Shown here in pieces: positions 24,505 to 35,710 of a stretch of 64,000 nucleotides of DNA. The position numbers and the translations under genes are program-made. The notes beneath the pieces were generated by a model, which made no database searches, was not told the origin of the DNA, and worked only from the letters and a program-made list of their open reading frames with translations. Each line of letters opens with the position of its first letter. Within the stretch, counting starts at the first letter, position 1. The DNA is from Saccharofermentans sp. (GTDB lineage: Bacteria > Bacillota > Clostridia > Saccharofermentanales > Saccharofermentanaceae): positions 17,907-81,906 of the forward strand of contig JAKSRH010000007.1 in assembly GCA_024403675.1 (NCBI GenBank). The letters run 5' to 3'.

Positions 24505-25107
24505 ATGGCTGTTAAGAAACCAGTTGTTGTTAATACAAATACAGGTAAGATTAATTACTCACAGGACGAGAGTGGCGCGTATATTTTTACTTGCTACCGT
24601 CGCCTCACACGTAAGGATAAAAAGGCGGGAATCGCTGTTGACGACAAGACTCCAGTTATTACTTTTAAGCTCGACAAGCCAGATGAGTTTAAGTGCTCGT
24701 ACTTTAGCGTGACTGTTGGTGGCACATTTGATGAAGCGCTTATCAAGGAGTTTATTGAAAGAATTGACAACCTTGTTTCTGATGAAGAGATAGTTTTCTT
24801 CCGTGGTTCTGTTTCTGAGATGGGTAATAATGAGGTTCTTGTGGCTGCCCTTCGAGAGGTGGGTTTTGCCCAGGAAGATGACGTTATCGAGTATGAGCAG
24901 AAGGTGGGTGGCAACCTCGCCATTTGGATGTCCATTGGTACATCACTTGGTGTTATATTTGGCCTTAATAGTAGCATGATTTACTTAGCAATAGGTATCG
25001 GTGCAGGTATGTGCTTTGGAAGCTTTCTTGATGCTGAGGCTAAAAAGAAACGTGTAGCACTTAAGATTGCTCGTGGCCACAATATTACCGAGACAGTAGA
25101 GGAATAA
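24505..25107 (+). CDS. Hypothetical membrane protein
   Basis: The 200-residue protein has a soluble N-terminal part (1-140, strands KTPVITFKLDKP and helices DEALIKEFIERIDNLV). Two Gly-rich membrane segments follow (about 143-160 and 162-178; LAIWMSIGTSLGVIFG, YLAIGIGAGMCFGSF) that would form a hairpin, and the tail is charged. GGGGG precedes the ATG. Its stop abuts the next start (TAA|ATG), so the two are translationally coupled. I recognise no family. Confidence 0.55.
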   Translation: MAVKKPVVVNTNTGKINYSQDESGAYIFTCYRRLTRKDKKAGIAVDDKTPVITFKLDKPDEFKCSYFSVTVGGTFDEALIKEFIERIDNLVSDEEIVFFRGSVSEMGNNEVLVAALREVGFAQEDDVIEYEQKVGGNLAIWMSIGTSLGVIFGLNSSMIYLAIGIGAGMCFGSFLDAEAKKKRVALKIARGHNITETVEE

Positions 25108-25569
25108 ATGAAAAACTTCGAGAAAGTCATATACTGTGCAGTGAACGAAAGTTATAAAAATACGCCATCTTCTATTGGCGATTTTGAACGCGATGCCATT
25201 GTCGGTTTTGCCTCCTCTAAAGGCATCGCTAATCCTGAGAGTTATGTCAACGAGCGCTTTATGTCATGTGTGTCTTCTGGCGGAAAGTCAGATTATGATC
25301 TCAAAATGTGGGCCATCTACGGTGTCATTTTGGGTGTTGCAGGCATAATCGGCGCCGTGACTTTTACTCTTTTGACCAGTGCGTGGTTTTTGGGTGTATG
25401 TTTTACTTTTGCGGCTTGCCTTACCCTCGGTAGTTTCTGGTCTATCCTTAGTCGAAGCGGTAACATGCGTTATATCGCCAACGTCTGGCGCACGGCTATC
25501 CAAAAGCCCGGCGAAAAGGACTTGTCTGAAATTTTAAAGTCCATGGAGATTTATATTTCTACTCATTGA
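25108..25569 (+). CDS. Hypothetical two-span membrane protein
   Basis: The 153-residue protein has a soluble N-terminus of about 65 residues and two close membrane spans (about 68-90 and 94-114, IYGVILGVAGIIGAV and WFLGVCFTFAACLTLGSFW), then a helical tail (SEILKSMEIYI). It starts directly at the stop of the preceding membrane protein gene and shares its terminator. Function unknown. Confidence 0.55.
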   Translation: MKNFEKVIYCAVNESYKNTPSSIGDFERDAIVGFASSKGIANPESYVNERFMSCVSSGGKSDYDLKMWAIYGVILGVAGIIGAVTFTLLTSAWFLGVCFTFAACLTLGSFWSILSRSGNMRYIANVWRTAIQKPGEKDLSEILKSMEIYISTH

Positions 25570-25591
25570 TGTTAGGGTGTTTTTTTGACTG

Positions 25592-25622
25592 GCGCTTCTC
25601 ACTTGATTGAGGGGCGTTTTTT
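25592..25622 (+). terminator. Intrinsic terminator
   Basis: CGCTTCTCA pairs with TGAGGGGCG (with G-U pairs) followed by six T. It ends the two-gene membrane-protein operon. Confidence 0.75.
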
Positions 25623-25642
25623 ATTTGAATTCTAATTTTATA

Positions 25643-25740
25643 TTCTAAATTTCGCGGAATTAGGAGTCAAAGATAGAATATCACCTGTTTTTTCTAACTT
25701 TGTATTCTTATTTTCGCGAAATTAGAACACGAAATTAGAA
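25643..25740. repeat. Short near-palindromic repeats (TTCTAATTTCGCG type)
   Basis: Two 23-base near-palindromes, each with a TCGCG centre, lie at 25643-25665 and 25705-25727 (19 of 23 positions alike). Further partial copies follow to 25740, so on the minus strand TTCTAATTTCG(C/T)G is repeated in tandem. The last copies overlap the 3' end of the nuclease-like gene and encode its final residues. Confidence 0.6.
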
Positions 25741-26549
25741 CCACTACCACAACAATCATCACAATAAATGATTGTTGCCAAATTTCGTGTAGCATTATTG
25801 ATTAGGTTAATTATATCGTTTTTTATATCTTCGTCTGTTGGAATATAAGATTTGGTTCCACAGAGTAAAAGAAGGTTTTGATTAGGGTAGAGGCCAAAAT
25901 TCATATAATCTATGAATTTAGATTTGTTGCGGTGTAAATACCTAATATCGTCCACTTTTCCTAGACATTCGATTATAAAACAACAACCAAGTTCAGGTAA
26001 AAATACCACGAAGTCTGGATTGTATATTTCTCCATTGATTGTTATTGAGACTTCGTACATGTACTCTAGTCCCAAAGAATCCAGTATGGTGGCTACGGAT
26101 TTTTCGAATCTTGAACGCATTTGAATGCCGTTATGCCAATAATCACCTTCTTTTTCGTGTGGATTATTATCTGGCACTAGACGATCTTTAATTTGTATTG
26201 GAAAGCATCGAGGTGGGCGAAGCTTAACTTGATATTGAGAGTAGTTATGATTATAAAGACGTCTTAATCGTGAATACTCTCTTTTTAGTTGTTTTCTACA
26301 TCTAGCTACGTCAGCATATTTTTTACCTTGTGGTGATGAGATAATGTGTTGGTGTCGAATAGTTTGGTTATTAATTTTTTCTGATACATAAACCACCTCG
26401 CACTTGCCGTGTTTGCCGAGGGTCACATTGGGGAGGCGGGTGAGCATGTTCTCGAGGTATTTCATTTTTACAATTATGTATTCGCGGCTGTATTCAGCGG
26501 GCGTGGAAGATACTAAGCGAGTTGTTAAGTTTGTCCTTACATGAGCCAT
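25722..26549 (-). CDS. PD-(D/E)XK-like nuclease-fold protein
   Basis: The protein has 275 residues from the ATG at 26549, chosen because GGAGGT precedes it; the frame is open to 26588 without one. The N-terminal half is basic and helical (RKQLKREYSRLRRLYN). The C-terminal half (about 155-235) has R-S-R-F-E-K-S-V as the leading acidic helix, N-P-D-F as the catalytic Asp strand and I-I-E-C-L-G-K as the E-x-x-x-K variant of the (D/E)xK strand. That order is typical of the restriction-endonuclease-like fold. The C-terminus has CDDCCGSGS. Its partner genes and target are not evident; it stands alone. Confidence 0.55.
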   Translation of the reverse strand: MAHVRTNLTTRLVSSTPAEYSREYIIVKMKYLENMLTRLPNVTLGKHGKCEVVYVSEKINNQTIRHQHIISSPQGKKYADVARCRKQLKREYSRLRRLYNHNYSQYQVKLRPPRCFPIQIKDRLVPDNNPHEKEGDYWHNGIQMRSRFEKSVATILDSLGLEYMYEVSITINGEIYNPDFVVFLPELGCCFIIECLGKVDDIRYLHRNKSKFIDYMNFGLYPNQNLLLLCGTKSYIPTDEDIKNDIINLINNATRNLATIIYCDDCCGSGSNFVF

Positions 26550-26629
26550 TAAGAAACCTCCGAAATAATTATGAAAACAGCCTAGCATGCGGGGGTGCCA
26601 AATGGGGGTGCGAAATTTCTACAATTTCC

Positions 26630-26761
26630 GACAAAACACCGACAAAACACGACAATTAGACAAATAATGTTTATTTTAGACGCCAAAACCGCTATAATAT
26701 ATGCCGTTTTTTGAAAATGCCGCAAAATGTGTCTTGGCGTAAACACATACAATAAAACGGC
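26630..26761 (+). promoter_or_regulatory. Promoter and leader hairpins of lipoprotein gene
   Basis: A TATAAT is at 26693, with only a poor -35 (TTTATT near 26670). Upstream, CGACAAAACAC occurs twice in tandem (26630-26651). Downstream, GCCGTTTT (26703) pairs with AAAACGGC (26754), and CGCCAA (26681) with TTGGCG (26735), so the leader can fold. No known riboswitch is recognised. Confidence 0.4.
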
Positions 26762-26795
26762 AGTATAAAGAAATGGAACAACAAAGGAGATAGAT

Positions 26796-27776
26796 ATGAA
26801 GATAGCAAAGAAAATTATGGCGGTGACTATCGCTTCCACTATGCTTTTGAGTACAGCAACAGCTTGTTCTCTCTTGGAAACTAAGGATAAGAAGAAGGAC
26901 AAGAAGTTAGATGATGGTGATGTGCTTGAAGAGGTAGTTACTGAGTACATGGACTATATTTGTGCTACTAAGTACAGTAAGGCAGCTAAGCTCGCAGTTG
27001 ATGGAGAAGATCCATTTACAGATGCTATTGATGATGCTGATTTTAATGACCTTCAGATTGGTGCGTTTAGTGTTATTGTTAAGAACACAGAGTACGAGAT
27101 TACAGATACTAATGAGAAGAAGGAAACAGTTACAGTTACACTTACAATTCCAGATGTAACTTCTGTCGAGGATGCTATCGACGAGAGCAGTTATCTCACA
27201 GAGCTTGCTAAGTCAAGCGTAGATACTATCGAAGAAGAAGTTACTATTGAACTCGAGTACGATGATGACGAAGAGAGATATCTTATCGCTAATCCTGAGT
27301 CAATCTCTGATATTTATGTTGATGAGGCATATAAGGCAGATATTAAGAGTGAAGTTATTGTTGATGAGACTGTTCCAGTTGAATCAAGTGGTAGTGGTGA
27401 CGTGATTGATAACGGATATTCAATTGATCTTGGTGGCGAGATTCAAGTTGTTCCTTTGTCTGATTTTGATTATGTAGAGTTCTATAGTGACTCTAGTTTC
27501 ACAGAGCAGGTTGAGTCCTACAAGGTTGGCGACGAGGGTGTATACATCAAGTTCAAGACTTTGGATTACTATGATGCAGATGCTTGTTTCTATGTTGATG
27601 TTTATATTGATGGTTCTTGCGTTGTAAATCATCTTGAAGGAGCAATGCGTGATCCTAATGGAAGTGACTGGGGTGACATTAGCCTCGCTGGTCCTCTTCA
27701 GAAAGGTGCTTTCGAGATAATTATTACTGGCTTTAATGAGGAGCCTTTTGCATATATTATCTTTGAAGTTGAGTAA
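26796..27776 (+). CDS. Putative two-domain lipoprotein
   Basis: The protein has 326 residues with the lipobox LSTATAC (Cys24). Domain 1 (about 45-170: VVTEYMDYI, YSKAAKLAVDG) is of the NTF2-like type also seen in the lipoprotein at 857. Domain 2 (about 222-326: YVEFYSDSSFTEQV, VGDEGVYIKF, then strands) is an immunoglobulin-like module. It recurs at the C-terminus of the minus-strand lipoprotein at 49323, with the shared run E-F-Y-(S/T)-D-S-S-F and G-D-E-G. AAAGGAG starts it. Function unknown. Confidence 0.65.
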   Translation: MKIAKKIMAVTIASTMLLSTATACSLLETKDKKKDKKLDDGDVLEEVVTEYMDYICATKYSKAAKLAVDGEDPFTDAIDDADFNDLQIGAFSVIVKNTEYEITDTNEKKETVTVTLTIPDVTSVEDAIDESSYLTELAKSSVDTIEEEVTIELEYDDDEERYLIANPESISDIYVDEAYKADIKSEVIVDETVPVESSGSGDVIDNGYSIDLGGEIQVVPLSDFDYVEFYSDSSFTEQVESYKVGDEGVYIKFKTLDYYDADACFYVDVYIDGSCVVNHLEGAMRDPNGSDWGDISLAGPLQKGAFEIIITGFNEEPFAYIIFEVE

Positions 27777-27800
27777 GCATAATCAATAAAGGAAATTTGA

Positions 27801-27829
27801 TTGACAAACCAAATTCCTTTATATAATAT
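27801..27829 (+). promoter_or_regulatory. Likely pyrG promoter
   Basis: TTGACA (27801) is followed by an AT-rich -10: TATAAT with 15-base spacing or TAATAT with 17. The same segment carries an AAAGGAAATTTG/CAAATTCCTTT inverted repeat that may end the preceding gene. Confidence 0.55.
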
Positions 27830-27835
27830 AAATAA

Positions 27836-29536
<1,701 letters not shown>

Positions 29537-29594
29537 AAGCGGTACAAAAATAAATTAAGTAAACAAACTTCTACGCAGTATGAAGGAGGAGAAT

Positions 29595-32500
29595 ATGGAA
29601 AATCAGTTTGAAATGAGTAAGAACCAGGGCCTTTACAGCCCACAATTTGAGCACGATAACTGCGGTATCGGTGCAGTGGTTAACATCAAGGGCAAAAAGA
29701 GCCACCAGATTGTTGATGACGCGCTCAAGATTGTAGAGAACTTGGAGCACAGAGCAGGTAAGGATGCTGAGGGAAAGACCGGTGACGGTGTTGGTATTCT
29801 TACACAGATTCCTCACAAGTTCTTTAAGAGCGTTTGTAAGAAAGAGGGCATCGCAATCGGCGGCGAGAGACAGTACGCTGTAGGTATGTTCTTCTTCCCA
29901 CAGAATGAGCTTAAGAGAGCTCAGGCTAAGAAGATGTTTGAGGTAATCGTAGCAAAGGAAGGACTTAAGTTCCTTGGCTGGAGACAGGTTACAACATATC
30001 CAAATGTTCTTGGTCAGAAGGCGATCGACAATATGCCATCTATCTGGCAGGGCTTCGTAGAGAGACCTAACTGGGCAGAAAAGGATCTCGACTTTGATCG
30101 TAAACTTTATATCATTCGACGTGTATTCGAGCAGAGTTCTAATAAGACTTATGTTCCATCACTTAGCTGCAGAACAATCGTATATAAGGGTATGTTCCTT
30201 GTAGATCAGCTCCGTACATTCTTTGCTGACCTTCAGGATAAGAATTATGAGTCTGCCATCGCTATGGTTCACTCCAGATTCTCTACTAACACAAACCCAT
30301 CCTGGGAGCGTGCACATCCTAACAGAATGCTCGTTCATAACGGTGAGATTAACACAATTAAGGGTAATGCAGATAAGATGCTTGCTCGTGAAGAGACAAT
30401 GCACACAGATGCATTCTCAGCAGAGGATATGACAAAGATTCTCCCTGTTATCTCATCTTCCGGATCTGACTCCGCTATGCTCGATAATACACTCGAGTTC
30501 CTTCTCATGTCTGGTATGGAACTTCCACTTGCTGCTTCCATCCTTATTCCTGAGCCATGGGCACACAATGATACAATTTCCCAGGAAGGAAGAGACTTCT
30601 ATCAGTACTACGCTACAATGATGGAACCATGGGACGGTCCTGCTTCCATTCTCTACTCCGATGGTGATGTAATGGGTGCTATCCTTGACCGTAACGGATT
30701 AAGACCATCAAGATATTATGTAACAGATGACAACAGACTCATCCTCTCTTCTGAGGTTGGTGTGCTTGATATTGATGAGGCTCATATCCTTAAGAAGGAG
30801 AGACTACACCCTGGTAAGATGCTCCTCGTTGATACTAAGGAAGGACGCATCATTTCTGATGATGAGCTTAAGGCAAGATATGCTAATAAGGAGCCTTATG
30901 GTGAGTGGCTTGATTCTAACCTCATGACACTTAAGGATGTTAAGATTCCTAACCATAAGACACCAACATATGAGACACCTGAACTCATGAGACTTCTTAA
31001 GAGCTTCGGTTACTCTTACGAGGAGTACATGGAGGAAATCGAGCACATGGCTCTCACAGGTAGTGAGCTTATTGGTGCTATGGGTATTGATACTCCACTT
31101 GCAGTTCTTTCCAAGGAACATCAGCCACTTTTCAACTACTTCAAGCAGCTTTTTGCGCAGGTAACAAACCCACCTATCGATGCTGTAAGAGAGAAGATCG
31201 TTACATCTACAACAGTTTATGTAGGTAAGAACGGTAACCTCCTTGATGAGAAGGCTGAGAACTGTCACGTAATAAAGATTGAGAACCCAATCCTTACTGA
31301 TACAGACCTTATGAAGATTGCTTCTCTTAATAAGCCTGGCTTTAAGGTTGCAAAGGTTTCAATCCTTTACTATAAGAGCACACCAATCGATACAGTACTT
31401 GAGCACCTTTTCGTAGAGGTTGATAAGGCTTACTCTGATGGCGCTACAATTCTTATCCTCTCCGACAGAGGCGTAGATGAGAACCACGTTGCTATCCCAT
31501 CACTTCTCGCAGTTGCTGCAGTACATAAGCACCTCGTTCAGACAAAGAGATGTACAGCAATGTCTCTTATCCTTGAGTCTGGTGAGCCTAGAGCAGTACA
31601 CCATTTCGCTACACTTCTTGGTTTTGGTGCTTCTGCTATTAACCCATACCTCGCACATGCATCTATTGCAAAGCTTATTAAGAACGACATTCTCGATAAG
31701 GATTACTATGCTGCTGTTAATGACTACGATAAGGCAGTTATCAGCGGTATCGTTAAGATTGCTTCCAAGATGGGTATTTCCACAATCCAGTCTTACCAGG
31801 GTAGTAAGATGTTCGAGGCAATCGGTATTTCAAAGAGTGTAATTGATAAGTATTTCACAGGCGTTGTAAGCCCAGTTGACGGTATCACACTTGAGGATAT
31901 CGCTGAGGCTTCTGACAAGCAGCACTCCAAGGCATTTGATCCACTTGGACTTGCTACAGAGATGGCAATCCCATCTGCAGGTCGTCACAAGATGAGATCC
32001 CAGGGTGAGCTCCACAGATACAACCCACGTACAATCCATATGCTCCAGAAGTCAACACGTGATGGTAACTACGATGAGTTCAAGCAGTACACATCCATGG
32101 TTGACGCAGAAGAGACAGGTTACCTCAGAAGCCTTATGGACTTCAACTATCCAGAGGCTGGTATCCCACTCGATGAAGTAGAGAACGAGATGGATATCGT
32201 TAAGAGATTTAAGACAGGTGCTATGTCTTACGGTTCTATTTCCGGTGAGGCACATGAGGCACTTGCAATTGCTATGAACCACCTCCAGGGTAAGTCAAAC
32301 TCCGGTGAGGGTGGCGAAAGTGATGAGCGTCTCGAGTCTGCAGGTACAGACCACGACAGAAGTTCTGCAATCAAGCAGGTTGCTTCTGGTAGATTTGGTG
32401 TAACAAGCCGTTACCTCGGATCTGCGAAAGAGATTCAGATTAAGATGGCACAGGGTGCTAAGCCAGGTGAGGGTGGACATCTCCCAGCTAAGAAGGTTTA

Positions 32501-34145
32501 CCCATGGATTGCTAAGACAAGACACTCCACACCAGGTGTATCTCTTATCTCTCCTCCACCTCATCACGATATCTATTCCATCGAGGACCTTGCACAGCTT
32601 ATCTATGACCTTAAGAACGCTAACAAGAACGCACGTATCTCTGTTAAGCTCGTATCTGAGGCAGGTGTAGGTACAGTCGCTGCAGGTGTTGCCAAGGCTG
32701 GTGCTCAGGTAGTACTTATCTCTGGTTACGACGGAGGTACAGGTGCTGCTCCATTAAGCTCCATCCACAACGCAGGTCTCCCATGGGAGTTAGGTCTTGC
32801 TGAGACACATCAGACACTCATTTCTAACGGACTTCGTCAGAGAGTAGTAATCGAGACAGACGGTAAGCTCATGAGCGGACGTGACGTAGCTATCGCAGCT
32901 ATCCTCGGTGCAGAGGAGTTCGGCTTCGCTACAGCACCACTCGTAACTCTCGGATGCGTAATGATGAGAGTATGTAACCTTGATACATGTCCAATGGGTG
33001 TTGCTACTCAGAACCCTGAGCTTAGAAAGAAGTTCATCGGTAAGCCTGAGTATGTTGAGAACTTCATGATCTTCGTAGCTAGAGAGCTCCGTGAGTACAT
33101 GGCTAAGCTCGGTGTAAGAACAATCGATGAGCTCGTTGGTAGAACAGACCTCCTTAAGAAGAAGGACGGACTTACAGGTAATGCTTCCAAGGTTGATCTT
33201 TCTAACATCCTTGCAAAGACACCTGATACAGACTGCACATTCTCCGCTGAGCACATCTACGATTTCCAGCTCGAGACAACTAAGGACGAGGCAGTTCTTC
33301 TTAAGGATAAGAAGATTCTTAAGGCTATCGCTGAGGGTACAAAGGCTACAGCTAATGTTGAGATCGTTAATATCGACAGAACATTCGGTACACTTCTCGG
33401 TGCTGAGATTACACGTAATCATCACGAGGGTCTCCCTGAGGATACAATCACAATTAACTGCGTAGGTGCAGGTGGACAGAGCTTCGGTGCATTTATCCCA
33501 TCTGGTCTTACAATGACAATTACAGGTGATGCTAACGACTACCTCGGTAAGGGCTTGTCAGGTGGTAAGATTGTTGTTAAGGCTCCAGATAACGCAGGTT
33601 ACGATGCAGAGGATAATATCATCGCTGGTAACGTTGCACTCTACGGTGCTACATCTGGTGAAGCTTATATCGCTGGTATGGCAGGTGAGAGATTCTGTGT
33701 AAGAAACTCTGGTGCATATGCTGTAGTAGAGGGTGTTGGTGAGCACGGTTGTGAGTACATGACTGGTGGTCGTGCAGTAGTACTCGGACCTACAGGTAAG
33801 AACTTCGCTGCTGGTATGAGTGGTGGTATCGCTTACGTTTACGATGAGCACAACCTCCTTTACAGAAACCTCAATAAGGAAATGGTTCTTATGGAGAAGG
33901 TAGAGAACAAGACAGACATCGAGGAACTTAAGACAATGCTCGAAAAGCATGTTCAGTACACAGGTTCCCAGAAGGCTTCCAAGATTCTCGAGAACTATAC
34001 AGAGAACCTTTCCAAGTTCAAGAAGATTATCCCTGAGGATTACAAGAGACTGATCGCATATACAGGTCAGTTTGAAGAGCAGGGTATGAGCCGCGAGGAT
34101 GCTCAGATTGAAGCATTCTATGCATGTACAGGAAGCAAGAACTAA
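29595..34145 (+). CDS. gltB: Glutamate synthase large subunit
   Basis: The enzyme moves the amide nitrogen of glutamine to 2-oxoglutarate to yield glutamate. The protein is 1516 residues from ATG 29595 (GAAGGAGGAG upstream). A short propeptide precedes Cys23 (D-N-C-G-I-G), the N-terminal glutaminase nucleophile after cleavage. The FMN domain holds SGEGGE and GYDGGTGAAP, then the 3Fe-4S cysteines in CVMMRVCNLDTC. The C-terminal GXGXG beta-helix domain ends the chain. It starts 58 bases after pyrG with no terminator and 14 bases before gltD. Confidence 0.97.
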   Translation: MENQFEMSKNQGLYSPQFEHDNCGIGAVVNIKGKKSHQIVDDALKIVENLEHRAGKDAEGKTGDGVGILTQIPHKFFKSVCKKEGIAIGGERQYAVGMFFFPQNELKRAQAKKMFEVIVAKEGLKFLGWRQVTTYPNVLGQKAIDNMPSIWQGFVERPNWAEKDLDFDRKLYIIRRVFEQSSNKTYVPSLSCRTIVYKGMFLVDQLRTFFADLQDKNYESAIAMVHSRFSTNTNPSWERAHPNRMLVHNGEINTIKGNADKMLAREETMHTDAFSAEDMTKILPVISSSGSDSAMLDNTLEFLLMSGMELPLAASILIPEPWAHNDTISQEGRDFYQYYATMMEPWDGPASILYSDGDVMGAILDRNGLRPSRYYVTDDNRLILSSEVGVLDIDEAHILKKERLHPGKMLLVDTKEGRIISDDELKARYANKEPYGEWLDSNLMTLKDVKIPNHKTPTYETPELMRLLKSFGYSYEEYMEEIEHMALTGSELIGAMGIDTPLAVLSKEHQPLFNYFKQLFAQVTNPPIDAVREKIVTSTTVYVGKNGNLLDEKAENCHVIKIENPILTDTDLMKIASLNKPGFKVAKVSILYYKSTPIDTVLEHLFVEVDKAYSDGATILILSDRGVDENHVAIPSLLAVAAVHKHLVQTKRCTAMSLILESGEPRAVHHFATLLGFGASAINPYLAHASIAKLIKNDILDKDYYAAVNDYDKAVISGIVKIASKMGISTIQSYQGSKMFEAIGISKSVIDKYFTGVVSPVDGITLEDIAEASDKQHSKAFDPLGLATEMAIPSAGRHKMRSQGELHRYNPRTIHMLQKSTRDGNYDEFKQYTSMVDAEETGYLRSLMDFNYPEAGIPLDEVENEMDIVKRFKTGAMSYGSISGEAHEALAIAMNHLQGKSNSGEGGESDERLESAGTDHDRSSAIKQVASGRFGVTSRYLGSAKEIQIKMAQGAKPGEGGHLPAKKVYPWIAKTRHSTPGVSLISPPPHHDIYSIEDLAQLIYDLKNANKNARISVKLVSEAGVGTVAAGVAKAGAQVVLISGYDGGTGAAPLSSIHNAGLPWELGLAETHQTLISNGLRQRVVIETDGKLMSGRDVAIAAILGAEEFGFATAPLVTLGCVMMRVCNLDTCPMGVATQNPELRKKFIGKPEYVENFMIFVARELREYMAKLGVRTIDELVGRTDLLKKKDGLTGNASKVDLSNILAKTPDTDCTFSAEHIYDFQLETTKDEAVLLKDKKILKAIAEGTKATANVEIVNIDRTFGTLLGAEITRNHHEGLPEDTITINCVGAGGQSFGAFIPSGLTMTITGDANDYLGKGLSGGKIVVKAPDNAGYDAEDNIIAGNVALYGATSGEAYIAGMAGERFCVRNSGAYAVVEGVGEHGCEYMTGGRAVVLGPTGKNFAAGMSGGIAYVYDEHNLLYRNLNKEMVLMEKVENKTDIEELKTMLEKHVQYTGSQKASKILENYTENLSKFKKIIPEDYKRLIAYTGQFEEQGMSREDAQIEAFYACTGSKN

Positions 34146-34159
34146 GGAGGTAACTAACC

Positions 34160-35668
34160 ATGGGAAAAGCAACAGGTTTTATTGAATATGAGCGTCGTGA
34201 TGGCGCAGTAGTACCTCCTAGTGAGCGTATGAAGAATTTTGATGAGTTCCACAAGAGCCTTACTCTTGAGGAACAGCAGAAGCAGGGTGCACGCTGCATG
34301 GCATGCGGTGTTCCATTTTGTCAGGCAGGTACAATGATTGGAGGTATGGCTTCTGGCTGTCCTCTCCATAACCTCGTACCTGAGACAAACGAGCTTGTTT
34401 ACAGAGGTAACTGGGAGCAGGCTTACTACAGACTTAGTATCACACACGGACTTCCTGAGTTTACTTCAAGAGTATGTCCTGCACTTTGTGAGAACGCATG
34501 TACTTGCGGACTTAATACAGAGCCAGTTTCAACAAAAGAGAATGAGCGCGCTATTATCGAGTACGCTTATGATCACGGCCTTGTAAAGGAAGAAGAGCCA
34601 GCAGTTAGAACAGGCAAGAAGATTGCTATTATCGGTTCTGGTCCTTCCGGACTTTCTGCTGCACAGCTTCTTAACAGAAGAGGACACAGTGTAACAGTAT
34701 ATGAGCGTAACGACCGTGTAGGTGGACTTCTCAGATACGGTATCCCTAACATGAAGCTTGATAAGAGAGTTATCGACCGTCGTGTTAACCTCATGAAGAA
34801 GGCTGGCATTCAGTTCGTAGTTAACTGCAATGTTGGTGTAGATATTACAGGTGAGGAACTCCTCGCTAAATACGACCGCGTTATCCTTTGCTGTGGTGCT
34901 TCTAATCCACGTGATCTTAACGCACCTGGTCGTGATGCTAAGGGTATTTATTTCGCAGTAGATTATCTTAAGGAAGTATCCAAGAAGCTTATGGATCTCG
35001 GATACGATGCAGAAGAGCTTATGGAGTCCACAGACTTCAGCTTCAAGTCCTTAAAGGGTAAGAAGGTAATCGTAGTAGGTGGTGGTGATACAGGTAATGA
35101 CTGTGTTGGTACATCAATCCGTCTTGGTGCTTCTTCTGTAACACAGCTCGAGATGATGCCAAAGCCATCTGAGACAAGACTTCCATCTAACCCATGGCCA
35201 GAATGGCCACGTATCCTTAAGACTGACTACGGTCAGGAAGAGGCTATCGTGCTTTCTGGTTCTGATCCACGTATCTATCAGACAACAATTACTGAGTTCA
35301 TTAAGGACAAGAAGGGCCATCTTAAGGCAGTTAAGATTGTATCCCTCGAGCCTAAGAAGGATCCTAAGACAGGTCGTATGAATATGGTTCCTGTAGAGGG
35401 TACTGAAAAGGAACTTAAGGCAGACATGGTTCTTATTGCTGCAGGATTTTTGGGTTCTGAAAGTTATGTTCGTGATACTTTCGGTGTAGAATGTAATGCA
35501 AGAACTAATGTAGCAACAGCTGATGGTTCTTACGAGACAACAAAGGACAGAGTATTTACAGCAGGTGATATGCACAGAGGACAGTCTCTTGTAGTATGGG
35601 CCATCGCGGAGGGCCGTCAGGTAGCTAAGGCAGTTGATGAGTCTCTCATGGGTTACTCTAACCTTTGA
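34160..35668 (+). CDS. gltD: Glutamate synthase small subunit
   Basis: This is the electron-donor subunit that passes NAD(P)H electrons through FAD and Fe-S centres to GltB. The protein is 502 residues. The N-terminal 4Fe-4S region has CMACGVPFC and CPALCENACTCG. The first dinucleotide fold has GSGPSGLSAAQLL (FAD) and the second GGGDTGNDC (NADPH). AAGGAGG precedes the ATG. Confidence 0.96.
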   Translation: MGKATGFIEYERRDGAVVPPSERMKNFDEFHKSLTLEEQQKQGARCMACGVPFCQAGTMIGGMASGCPLHNLVPETNELVYRGNWEQAYYRLSITHGLPEFTSRVCPALCENACTCGLNTEPVSTKENERAIIEYAYDHGLVKEEEPAVRTGKKIAIIGSGPSGLSAAQLLNRRGHSVTVYERNDRVGGLLRYGIPNMKLDKRVIDRRVNLMKKAGIQFVVNCNVGVDITGEELLAKYDRVILCCGASNPRDLNAPGRDAKGIYFAVDYLKEVSKKLMDLGYDAEELMESTDFSFKSLKGKKVIVVGGGDTGNDCVGTSIRLGASSVTQLEMMPKPSETRLPSNPWPEWPRILKTDYGQEEAIVLSGSDPRIYQTTITEFIKDKKGHLKAVKIVSLEPKKDPKTGRMNMVPVEGTEKELKADMVLIAAGFLGSESYVRDTFGVECNARTNVATADGSYETTKDRVFTAGDMHRGQSLVVWAIAEGRQVAKAVDESLMGYSNL

Positions 35669-35710
35669 TTAGTGTGAATATGTGAATATATGGAATCCGG
35701 AGGAAAAACG

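Noticed and set aside
26630..26761. Known riboswitch before the lipoprotein gene
   Set aside because: Paired elements exist, but none of the conserved cores of known riboswitch classes could be found.
27790..27820. A first ANTAR hexaloop before pyrG (loop ATTGA/ATTGAC)
   Set aside because: The stem would have a five-base loop or unpaired arms and coincides with the -35 element, so it would not be transcribed.
32790..33425. Long minus-strand frames opposite gltB and other housekeeping genes
   Set aside because: They are shadows of strongly biased codons in gltB, glnN, amt and trp genes; none has a start site or recognisable domain.
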